In this document: piece by piece, positions 27,745 through 35,014 of the stretch
Numbering within the stretch: position 1 is the stretch's first letter
How the letters are laid out: each line of letters begins with the position of its first letter
Notes under the pieces: model-generated
Database searches by the model: none
What the model was told of the DNA's origin: nothing
What the model saw: only the letters and a program-made list of their open reading frames with translations
Translations under genes and position numbers: made by a program
NCBI GenBank assembly: GCA_900100095.1
Contig: FMTN01000014.1
Coordinates: forward strand, 48,974 to 112,973
Direction of reading: 5' to 3'
DNA: 64,000 nucleotides
DNA from: Lachnospiraceae bacterium C10
GTDB lineage: Bacteria; Bacillota; Clostridia; Lachnospirales; Lachnospiraceae

Positions 27745-28685
27745 TGTCTGAGGTGAAAAAGATTGCCACAAGAGAAAGCTATGGAAACGCGCTGGTGGAA
27801 CTTGGAAAGGAACACGAGGATGTAATCGTTCTGGATGCGGATCTTGCAGCGGCAACCAAGACGGGAATTTTTAAAAAGGCCTTCCCGGACCGGCATGTGG
27901 ATTGCGGAATTGCAGAGTGTAACATGATGGGAATAGCAGCAGGCCTTTCAACCTGTGGCATGGTACCGTTTGCCAGCACCTTTGCAATGTTTGCGGCGGG
28001 ACGCGCCTATGAGCAGGTTCGCAATTCCATTGGATATCCGAAGCTGAATGTTAAGATCGGTGCCACTCATGCGGGTATTTCTGTGGGTGAGGACGGTGCT
28101 ACGCACCAGTGTCTGGAAGACCTTGCCCTGATGCGGGAAATACCGGGTATGGTGGTGCTGAATCCATCGGACGATATTGAGGCAAGAGCCTGCGTGAAAG
28201 CGGCATATGAACATCAGGGCCCGGTCTATATGCGATTCGGTCGTCTGGCTGCCCCGGTGATCAACGACCGCCCGGATTACCGGTTTGAGATCGGCAAGGG
28301 TGTTCTGTTAAAAGAAGGATGCGATGTGACCCTGGTAGCGACAGGACTTATGGTTTCTGAGGCACTTGAGGCTGCAAAACAGTTGGAGAATCATGGTGTT
28401 TCCTGTGAGGTGATCAATATACATACCATCAAGCCGTTGGACGAAGCGTTGCTTCTTGCCAGCGCAGCCAAGACAAAGGCTGTTGTGACGGTAGAAGAGC
28501 ATTCGGTCATCGGAGGACTTGGAAGCGCTGTGGCGGATACACTGTCTGAGCAGTTGCCTACAAGACTTTTAAAGATCGGTGTATGCGATGTCTTCGGTGA
28601 ATCCGGCCCTGCTCTGGAACTGCTGCATAAATACGGTTTAGATGCCGAAGGAATTGCAACAAAGGTTGCATCTTTCTGCCGGTAG
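27744..28685 (+). CDS. Transketolase, C-terminal (pyrimidine-binding) subunit
   Basis: Second half of the split enzyme, 313 residues. It carries the conserved Glu-containing DCGIAECNMMGIAAGLS, the FAMFAAGRAYEQ segment, and ATHAGISVGEDGATHQ, and ends with the regulatory-like domain (VVTVEEHSVIGGLG). Together with the N-terminal subunit it moves two-carbon units between xylulose 5-phosphate and aldoses. It is the last gene of the arabinose operon; a UUCG terminator follows. Confidence 0.93.
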   Translation: MSEVKKIATRESYGNALVELGKEHEDVIVLDADLAAATKTGIFKKAFPDRHVDCGIAECNMMGIAAGLSTCGMVPFASTFAMFAAGRAYEQVRNSIGYPKLNVKIGATHAGISVGEDGATHQCLEDLALMREIPGMVVLNPSDDIEARACVKAAYEHQGPVYMRFGRLAAPVINDRPDYRFEIGKGVLLKEGCDVTLVATGLMVSEALEAAKQLENHGVSCEVINIHTIKPLDEALLLASAAKTKAVVTVEEHSVIGGLGSAVADTLSEQLPTRLLKIGVCDVFGESGPALELLHKYGLDAEGIATKVASFCR

Positions 28686-28717
28686 TCAAGACATACAAAC
28701 ATTTTTATACCCCTTTT

Positions 28718-28751
28718 ACCTGTCATCTTCGGATGACAGGTTTTTCTTTTT
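28718..28751 (+). terminator. Intrinsic terminator of the arabinose operon
   Basis: ACCTGTCATC and GATGACAGGT form a perfect ten-base stem closed by a TTCG tetraloop and followed by TTTTTCTTTTT. Confidence 0.93.
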
Positions 28752-28757
28752 ATAATG

Positions 28758-28800
28758 ACGAGCCAAAGTCCCATCTGCAAGCGAAGGGGGATTTGTCTTG
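28758..28800 (+). repeat. Second repeat family, shortened copy
   Basis: The first 25 bases match 23 of 25 with 48722-48746, then the inner hairpin is shortened and GGGGGA-TTT follows, as in the full copy. It lies just behind a terminator, as does the 48722 copy. The remaining stem is imperfect. Confidence 0.65.
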
Positions 28801-28873
28801 CGAAGGAAGAGGATTGAGAGTAAAATATCTAATCTGTGAGACAATACAAACATATATGGTTGGAGGATAGATT

Positions 28874-29059
28874 ATGAGCAGTTTACAGTTACCAAACGAT
28901 CCGGCAATGTTACTGTCTGTTGTGAACATGCAGTTAAGAGACAAGGAACCGAATCTTGCGATGCTGGCAGGGAAGGCCGGTATGACAGAAGAAGAGATCA
29001 AAGAAAAGCTTGCGTCCATCGGATATGAATACGATGAGAAGACCAATACTTTTATATAG
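28874..29059 (+). CDS. DUF4250 family small protein
   Basis: A 61-residue soluble protein, LQLPNDPAMLLSVVNMQLRD at the start and SIGYEYDEKTNTF at the end, which is the full DUF4250 pattern. The helical middle (LAMLAGKAGMTEEEIKEKL) resembles a small helix-turn-helix, but no function is known. TGGAGG precedes the ATG by nine bases. Followed 23 bases later by the membrane hydrolase gene. Confidence 0.85.
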   Translation: MSSLQLPNDPAMLLSVVNMQLRDKEPNLAMLAGKAGMTEEEIKEKLASIGYEYDEKTNTFI

Positions 29060-29082
29060 GAATGAACGAGGAAACAGTTAAG

Positions 29083-29970
29083 ATGTACGAACCAAAAAAC
29101 ATACCGATCCGGGATAACAGCAGACGAAAGGTAGAGCTGGACAAGCAGAGCTTTGATGCCTTTGGAGGCGTGATCGAGGGAAAACGCAGATTTTCTTTCG
29201 GGAAATTTTTTATCACGATCCTGTTGCTTCTCATCCTTGCGATCGCCGGAGGATGCGGATTTTTTTATTACAAAATGGAGCTGAAGGCTTATCAGCCGGA
29301 TACCTTTGCGAAGCAGACGATTCGGGAGGGAAGCAGTGCCTTTGGAATTGTAGAACATGAAATTGACGGGCATGACTGCCTGGTATTTTATGGAAACGGA
29401 CCGGCCCGAGAACACCACAGAGGCCTTGTGTTTTATCCGGGTGGAGCGGTGGACTATCAGGCTTATGCTCCGCTTTTAAACGAGCTTCGGGACAGCTTTT
29501 CTGTTATTGTGGTACCGAAGATGCCGATGCAGTTTGCCTGGTTTGGAAGGAATTATGCCGATGCGATTCGTCGGGAGTACACGGGAATGGATGAATGGTA
29601 TATGGCCGGACATTCCCTTGGAGGACTGATTGCGGCAAATTATGTTGCAGGACATGAAAAGGAGTACCGGGGGCTGATTCTTCTGGCTTCCTATTCCATG
29701 AAGGATCTTTCGGACAGTGGTTTGAAGGTGCTTTCCATCTGCGGTGATGCAGACGAGGTAATCTCACAGGAACGTTTTGCATCTGCAAGGAAGAACCTTC
29801 CTTCGGACGCGGCGGTTGAGATTTTAAAGGGAGCCAACCATGGACAGTTCGGTTCCTATGGAAAGCAGGCAGGTGACGGAAAAGCATCCATCCGTGCAGG
29901 AGAGCAGAGGAAGCAGACAGCAGAACTGATCCGTCAGTTTCTGGATGAGAACGACGGGACAGAAGAATAG
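29083..29970 (+). CDS. Membrane-anchored alpha/beta hydrolase
   Basis: A 295-residue protein with a cytoplasmic head of about 40 residues, one membrane helix (FFITILLLLILAIAGGCGFF) and an outer alpha/beta hydrolase domain. The nucleophile is in AGHSLGGL, the acid probably in CGDADEVI and the His in GANHGQFGSYG. The family covers small esterases and lipases; the substrate is unknown. ATG 29083 has a GAGGAA site at good distance, whereas ATG 29062 has none. The next gene encodes another single-helix protein and may be co-transcribed. Confidence 0.8.
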   Translation: MYEPKNIPIRDNSRRKVELDKQSFDAFGGVIEGKRRFSFGKFFITILLLLILAIAGGCGFFYYKMELKAYQPDTFAKQTIREGSSAFGIVEHEIDGHDCLVFYGNGPAREHHRGLVFYPGGAVDYQAYAPLLNELRDSFSVIVVPKMPMQFAWFGRNYADAIRREYTGMDEWYMAGHSLGGLIAANYVAGHEKEYRGLILLASYSMKDLSDSGLKVLSICGDADEVISQERFASARKNLPSDAAVEILKGANHGQFGSYGKQAGDGKASIRAGEQRKQTAELIRQFLDENDGTEE

Positions 29971-29984
29971 AAAAGGCGGATCTT

Positions 29985-30785
29985 ATGGCAGTAAGGGATG
30001 AAGTAAAAGCAGAACGGGATAAGATGAAAGGGCGTCCGCTAAAGGACCGACTGGAGTATTTCTGGGAATATTATAAGATTCATACCATTGTAGGTGTGGT
30101 TTTACTTGTGATAGCATTTTCCATCGGGCATTCGATATTAAGTAACCGGGAGGATGCGTTGAATGCGGTTTTTGTGAATGCGGATGCGCTGGATGACGGT
30201 GCCGCGGAAGAACTGACGGAGCAGGTGGCAAGGAGAAGTAACATCAAAACAGATGAAAAAGACGTTAACATCGATCTTTTTAGAACCCTTTCCCTCGGTG
30301 GTCCTGTGAATCAGACGGACTTTGGAACCGCCGGAAGATTTCAGGCGCAGATGCAGGATCATGCTCTGGATGTGATGGTGCTTGATCCGTGGTATTTTAC
30401 CTACTACACGAATCAGACCACATTCATGGATCTTCGGAATATCTTAAGTGAGAAAGAGCTGGAAAGTCTAAAGGATCGGCTCTACTATGTGGATCTTGCG
30501 GAACTTAAGGACCTTCAGAAGGAAATGGCGAAGGCTGACTACCAGTTTGTCCCGGAGGAGCCGGCGAAGGTGTTGCAGGGAGAACTGCGGGAGAATTATA
30601 AAAAACCGGACCCGGATCGTATGCAGGATCCGGCTCCGGTGGGGGTGATCTTATCGGACAGCGCCTTCATAAAAAAGCATAAGCTTTACGAAGGTGTGGA
30701 TCCGATTCTTGGTTTTGTCAATCTGATGGACAAGAGCCATAAAAAGGCCGCAAAGGCACTTTTGACAGAACTTGCTAAAAAGTAA
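29985..30785 (+). CDS. Single-helix membrane protein of unknown function
   Basis: A 266-residue protein I do not recognise. A charged N-terminus (residues 1-33) precedes a membrane helix (HTIVGVVLLVIAFSIGHSIL), and the remaining 210 residues, outside the cell by the positive-inside rule, contain alternating acidic and aromatic segments (VMVLDPWYFTYY). AAAAGGCGGA precedes the ATG. The last 11 bases overlap the 3' end of the convergent DUF4317 gene. Confidence 0.65.
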   Translation: MAVRDEVKAERDKMKGRPLKDRLEYFWEYYKIHTIVGVVLLVIAFSIGHSILSNREDALNAVFVNADALDDGAAEELTEQVARRSNIKTDEKDVNIDLFRTLSLGGPVNQTDFGTAGRFQAQMQDHALDVMVLDPWYFTYYTNQTTFMDLRNILSEKELESLKDRLYYVDLAELKDLQKEMAKADYQFVPEEPAKVLQGELRENYKKPDPDRMQDPAPVGVILSDSAFIKKHKLYEGVDPILGFVNLMDKSHKKAAKALLTELAKK

Positions 30786-32016
30786 GATGTTCACCGTTTA
30801 AGGTAGCGGTGTCTTCTTCATCTAATGGAATGACGAGGCATTTTCTGCCGTCTACAAAGGCTGTCTCAACGACAGCCTTTTTTTCTTGGGAAACTTTCAC
30901 AACAACGGAAACCTCCTTGCCCTCTTCGGCAATTACGCCGGCTTTTTTCAGCTCGCTGGTCAGTTCAACGACCTGGCGCTGGAGTGCCTTTTTCTCGGAG
31001 CGAAGCTCGCTGTTCTTTAAGGCGCGGGTGTCAAGAAGATCGCTGGCAAGGGGAGCATCTTCCTCCTCCGGGAAGAAGGATGCAAAGCGTTCCTGAATGC
31101 GCGTTGCCTTCTGCTCGGACAGACCGCTTTCTGTCATGATTTCCGGAATATCCTCGGCCTTGAGGATAACAGGCTCTTCGTCCGGAAGACGCTCGGCTCT
31201 TGCATTGATAAAGTCGTTTAAGGCCTCTTCCACATCCAGCATCTGCTCTTTGTTCTCTTCCTCATCTCCCCCAAGGGATTTGCCCACCATGGATTCGAAA
31301 GCCAGTCTTTTTTCTGTGGCGGTGTATTCCGACTGTACATGCAGACCGCTCTCCCAGAACTCCTTGTGCGGATCTTTTGGATTCTTGGTGTAGACTCCGA
31401 TGTGGGTCAGATCCTGGCTGCGGTCGGTGAAGGCAGGGAAGATAAAAGCGGTATCCACAGGGGCAACAACCCAGTCTCTTAAAAGTGCACCGATGCGGTT
31501 CTCGTCCTGGCGGTAGCCAAGGCCGGCCTTGGAAAGATTTACCGGACAGATGGCACATAACAGGTAGGAGTAGATCTCCTCGGAATCATCGAGGGTCATA
31601 TTGTCCGTGGTCTTTAACGGTACATCATAATTATCATGGAATAAAAGGATCAGGTAATTTCCTACATAGGAAAAGTTCTCAATGACATTGTCATAGAATT
31701 CGTTGAGAACAGCCTCATCCTTAAGCTCGCTTGCGCGAAGGCGCATCAGTAGGTCGTGACGGCCACCGCTTCCTTCTACCACCTCATCGGTAGGAAATTC
31801 CAGGCATAAAAGATTGTTGCCGATGGTGCCGGACAGGGACTTGTTTGCAATCTCTAAGTATTTATGCATCTCATCATCTTCGAGATTTCCGAAGATCTCC
31901 CGGAAGGAGACCACCTTGTTCTTCTCTGCATCCACGTAGCAGCCGGCAATGTGGTCAAAGGAGTTGCCATCCTTTTTGAAACGTCTTTTAATTTCCAATA
32001 CATCCTTTTTATTCAT
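30775..32016 (-). CDS. DUF4317 family protein
   Basis: A 413-residue soluble protein that starts MNKKDVLEIKRRFKKDGNSF, the DUF4317 signature. The C-terminal third has a coiled-coil-like stretch (ELRSEKKALQRQVVELTSEL). Function unknown; the family is widespread in Lachnospiraceae and Ruminococcaceae. Its last codons overlap the convergent gene by 11 bases, and no terminator hairpin separates them, so the two transcripts should run into each other. A good promoter lies upstream on the minus strand. Confidence 0.85.
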   Translation of the reverse strand: MNKKDVLEIKRRFKKDGNSFDHIAGCYVDAEKNKVVSFREIFGNLEDDEMHKYLEIANKSLSGTIGNNLLCLEFPTDEVVEGSGGRHDLLMRLRASELKDEAVLNEFYDNVIENFSYVGNYLILLFHDNYDVPLKTTDNMTLDDSEEIYSYLLCAICPVNLSKAGLGYRQDENRIGALLRDWVVAPVDTAFIFPAFTDRSQDLTHIGVYTKNPKDPHKEFWESGLHVQSEYTATEKRLAFESMVGKSLGGDEEENKEQMLDVEEALNDFINARAERLPDEEPVILKAEDIPEIMTESGLSEQKATRIQERFASFFPEEEDAPLASDLLDTRALKNSELRSEKKALQRQVVELTSELKKAGVIAEEGKEVSVVVKVSQEKKAVVETAFVDGRKCLVIPLDEEDTATLNGEHLTF

Positions 32017-32083
32017 ATATAAATCAACCTCTTTTGTTTATCTGGTTTTGCAGGGGGAAAGGAATTTCCCTATGCAAGAATAC

Positions 32084-32113
32084 ATTATAAAATTCTGTAA
32101 TTAACTCCGTCAA
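32084..32113 (-). promoter_or_regulatory. Predicted promoter of the DUF4317 gene
   Basis: On the minus strand TTGACG (32113-32108), an 18-base spacer and TATAAT (32089-32084). Confidence 0.65.
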
Positions 32114-32129
32114 GAGCCCTCATTAGCCC

Positions 32130-32158
32130 TTGTAATTTTTACGTTACTAGGCTAAACT
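32130..32158 (+). promoter_or_regulatory. Possible asnS promoter
   Basis: TTGTAA (32130-32135), 17 bases, TAAACT (32153-32158). It is divergent from the DUF4317 promoter. The leader is short and has no T-box. Confidence 0.45.
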
Positions 32159-32199
32159 AGAACAGTGTTTTTTACCATAAATACTAACTGGAGGATATC

Positions 32200-33597
32200 A
32201 TGAGAAAAGACAAAACGGACATCAGAACATTATTCAAGAATGAAAAGGAATACACAGGAAAGACCGTGACGGTCGGTGGCTGGGTCCGTAATAATCGTTC
32301 CTCCAAGGCTGTTGGATTTTTAGTTGTGAATGACGGTACCTTTTTCACACCGCTGCAGGTGGTATATTCATCTGAGCTCGAGAACTATGAGGAGCTGAGC
32401 GGACTGAACATCGGAGCAGCTGTCTGGGCAACGGGGGTGATTACAGAGACCCCGAATGCCAAGCAGCCGTTTGAGCTTCAGGCGACAAAGGTATGGGTTG
32501 AGGGAGATTCCACACCGGATTATCCACTTCAGAAGAAGCGTCATACGATGGAGTATCTTCGTACCATCACCCATCTTCGTCCACGTACCAATACATTCGA
32601 AGCAGTATTCCGCGTTCGTTCTCTGGCAGCTTATGCAATTCATAAATTTTTCCAGGAGAACGACTTCGTCTATGTTCATACACCACTGATCACAGGATCG
32701 GATGCAGAGGGTGCAGGAGAGATGTTCCAGGTTACAACCTTAGACCTTAATGATGTTCCAAAGACAGAAGAGGGCAAGGTTGATTTCACCGAGGATTTCT
32801 TCGGACATTCCGCTAATCTGACGGTGTCAGGACAGTTGAACGGTGAGACCTTTGCACAGGCATTTAAGAATATCTATACCTTCGGACCGACCTTTAGAGC
32901 AGAGAACTCCAATACCACCCGTCATGCGGCAGAGTTCTGGATGATCGAGCCGGAGATTGCATTCGCAGATCTTGAGGATGATATGGAGCTTGCGGAGGCA
33001 ATGCTGAAGTACATCATCAACTATGTTCTTGAGCATGCACCGGAGGAGATGGCATTCTTCAATCAGTTCATCGACAAGGGTCTGATTGATCGTCTTCATA
33101 ACGTGGTTGAGAACGACTTTGCCCGTGTAACCTACACCGAGGCAGTTGAGATGCTTGAAAAGCACAACGATGAATTCAAATACAAGGTAAGCTGGGGATG
33201 TGATCTTCAGACAGAGCATGAGAGATATCTGACGGAGCAGATCTATAAGCGTCCTGTTTTCGTAACGGATTATCCGAAGGACATCAAGGCGTTTTACATG
33301 AAGCTGAATGAGGACGGCAAGACCGTTGCAGCTGTAGACTGTCTGGTACCTGGAATCGGTGAGATCATCGGTGGTTCCCAGAGAGAGGATGACCTTGATA
33401 TTCTTAGAAAGCGTATCGAGGAAATTGGTATGGATCCGGAGGGATATGACTTCTACCTTGACCTTCGTAAGTATGGTTCAACCCATCATGCAGGATTTGG
33501 TCTTGGATTTGAGCGTTGTGTCATGTATCTGACCGGAATGAGCAATATCCGTGACGTTATTCCGTTCCCAAGAACGGTAGGAAACTGCGACCTTTAA
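32200..33597 (+). CDS. asnS: Asparaginyl-tRNA synthetase
   Basis: Class IIb synthetase, 465 residues, charging tRNA-Asn. The N-terminal OB-fold anticodon domain spans about 1-115 ([20 protein letters not shown]). The catalytic domain has motif 1 near [15 protein letters not shown], motif 2 in [19 protein letters not shown] and motif 3 in [21 protein letters not shown] site precedes the ATG. The next gene makes asparagine itself, so amino acid supply and charging are neighbours. The TAA stop belongs to a palindromic repeat. Confidence 0.96.
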   Translation: MRKDKTDIRTLFKNEKEYTGKTVTVGGWVRNNRSSKAVGFLVVNDGTFFTPLQVVYSSELENYEELSGLNIGAAVWATGVITETPNAKQPFELQATKVWVEGDSTPDYPLQKKRHTMEYLRTITHLRPRTNTFEAVFRVRSLAAYAIHKFFQENDFVYVHTPLITGSDAEGAGEMFQVTTLDLNDVPKTEEGKVDFTEDFFGHSANLTVSGQLNGETFAQAFKNIYTFGPTFRAENSNTTRHAAEFWMIEPEIAFADLEDDMELAEAMLKYIINYVLEHAPEEMAFFNQFIDKGLIDRLHNVVENDFARVTYTEAVEMLEKHNDEFKYKVSWGCDLQTEHERYLTEQIYKRPVFVTDYPKDIKAFYMKLNEDGKTVAAVDCLVPGIGEIIGGSQREDDLDILRKRIEEIGMDPEGYDFYLDLRKYGSTHHAGFGLGFERCVMYLTGMSNIRDVIPFPRTVGNCDL

Positions 33598-33634
33598 CTC
33601 AGTCGGCGCGCAAGACTCGCGAGCGAGTCTTGAC
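33594..33634 (+). repeat. Mosaic 3'-end repeat, full hairpin copy
   Basis: TTTAACTCAGTCGG is followed by CGCG and a nine-base inverted repeat (33611-33619 with 33624-33632) around CGAG, ending TTGAC. The TAA stop of asnS is part of the left module. It shares the left module with 12404 and 63908 and the hairpin with 7404. Confidence 0.85.
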
Positions 33635-33672
33635 TTTGGAAAAGAAAAAGAAAGAAGAAATGGAGATTGTTC

Positions 33673-34683
33673 ATGAGTAAAATAGTAATACCGGAGGATT
33701 ATAAACCGGCCTTGGGATTGAAAGAGACCCAGATCGCAATCAAGCAGGTAAAGGATTTCTTTCAGACACAGCTTCAGACAGAACTGAATCTGCACCGTGT
33801 ATCAGCACCGTTATTTGTTAAGCCACAGTCCGGCTTGAATGATAACCTGAACGGAGTGGAGCGTCCGGTTTCCTTTGGTGTCAAAGAATTAGATGATGAA
33901 CACGTGGAGATCGTGCACTCCCTTGCAAAATGGAAGCGTATGGCGCTTGGCCGCTATGGTTTCCATGTGGGAGAAGGCCTCTACACAGATATGAACGCGA
34001 TTCGCAGAGATGAAGATACCGATAACATTCATTCCATCTATGTGGACCAGTGGGATTGGGAAAAGGTCATTGAGAAGGATCAGCGTAATGTGAAGACCCT
34101 TTGTGATACAGTCAAGGCTGTTTACGAGGCTCTTCGTATCACAGAGAAGCATATGTGTAATCTTTACGATTACATTGAGTGCTTTTTACCGGAGGAGATT
34201 TCTTTTGTTACCAGCCAGGAACTTCTGGACCGTTGGCCGGATAAGACAACAAAGGAAAGAGAATATCTGATTGCCAAGGAAAAGGGGGCAGTCTTCATTA
34301 TGAAGATTGGTGACCTTTTGACCAATGGAGAGCGTCATGACGGACGTGCGCCGGACTATGATGACTGGCAGTTGAATGGAGATATCATTGTATATTACCC
34401 GGTGACAGATATTGCCCTGGAACTTTCTTCCATGGGTATTCGAGTAGATGAGAATTCTCTTGCAGATCAGCTGAAAAAGGCAAACTGTGAAGACCGGGCA
34501 AACCTTCCATTCCAGAAGGCCGTGCTGGAGAAGAAGCTTCCGTATACCATTGGTGGTGGCATTGGACAGTCAAGAATATGTATGTTCTTCCTTAGAAAGT
34601 GTCATATCGGTGAGGTGCAGGTATCCATCTGGCCGGAAGAGGAGATTGCATACGCGAAGGAACGTGGGGTAATCATCTTATAG
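33673..34683 (+). CDS. asnA: Aspartate-ammonia ligase
   Basis: Makes asparagine from aspartate, ammonia and ATP; structurally a paralogue of class II synthetase cores. The 336 residues match the family (E. coli AsnA has 330). Signatures: SAPLFV...SGLNDNLNGVERPVSF, the DMNAIRRDE motif, SIYVDQWDWEKVI, and the C-terminal GGGIGQSRICMFFL. ATG 33673 is chosen over TTG 33667 because GGAG lies seven bases upstream. Confidence 0.95.
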   Translation: MSKIVIPEDYKPALGLKETQIAIKQVKDFFQTQLQTELNLHRVSAPLFVKPQSGLNDNLNGVERPVSFGVKELDDEHVEIVHSLAKWKRMALGRYGFHVGEGLYTDMNAIRRDEDTDNIHSIYVDQWDWEKVIEKDQRNVKTLCDTVKAVYEALRITEKHMCNLYDYIECFLPEEISFVTSQELLDRWPDKTTKEREYLIAKEKGAVFIMKIGDLLTNGERHDGRAPDYDDWQLNGDIIVYYPVTDIALELSSMGIRVDENSLADQLKKANCEDRANLPFQKAVLEKKLPYTIGGGIGQSRICMFFLRKCHIGEVQVSIWPEEEIAYAKERGVIIL

Positions 34684-34705
34684 CAATTATAGGAGGCGTA
34701 AGGTA

Positions 34706-34999
34706 ATGGGTAGAAATCTTCATACAGAAAATATGGATCGTCTGTTGGATGGGATTTTAACACTGCAGACAAGAGAGGAGGCATATCGCTTCTTCGAGGA
34801 TCTTTGTACAGCAGGAGAGTTGGAATCCATGCAGCAGAGATTTGCGGTGGCATCTATGCTTCGCAAAGACGAAACATACCAGAAGATTGCGGATCATACG
34901 GGAGCCTCAACAGCTACCATCAGCAGAGTCAATCGTGCGTTGACCTATGGCGATGATGGATATGAGCTGGTATTGAATCGATTAGAGAATAAGAACTGA
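34706..34999 (+). CDS. YerC/YecD family TrpR-related protein
   Basis: A 97-residue helical protein of the Trp-repressor superfamily, with the region FFEDLCTAGELESMQQRF and a helix-turn-helix YQKIADHTGASTATISRVNR. YerC-type proteins lack the tryptophan regulon link in most Firmicutes and have no firm role. It is 15 bases upstream of pcrA, as in many Clostridia, so co-transcription is likely. AGGAGG with slightly long spacing precedes the ATG. Confidence 0.88.
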   Translation: MGRNLHTENMDRLLDGILTLQTREEAYRFFEDLCTAGELESMQQRFAVASMLRKDETYQKIADHTGASTATISRVNRALTYGDDGYELVLNRLENKN

Positions 35000-35014
35000 C
35001 GGAAGGAATAGATT

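Noticed and set aside
26899..28685. Two transketolase reading frames taken as a frameshifted single gene
   Set aside because: Each half has its own start and sequence signature, and a two-gene transketolase is normal in Clostridia.
28685..28692. GTCAAGAC directly at the transketolase stop as a reversed copy of the repeat's right arm
   Set aside because: Eight bases are too few to separate from chance, and the orientation is opposite to all other copies.
28750..29418. A 222-codon minus-strand open frame across the repeat, the DUF4250 gene and the hydrolase start
   Set aside because: It covers a terminator tail, a repeat and two supported genes on the other strand, and has no ribosome site.
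32099..32116. TTAACTCCGTCAAGAG as another copy of the mosaic repeat
   Set aside because: It matches only part of the left module, is not behind a stop codon, and is already explained by the -35 box of the DUF4317 promoter.
32017..32199. Possible T-box leader before asnS
   Set aside because: The leader is too short and lacks the conserved T-box antiterminator sequence.
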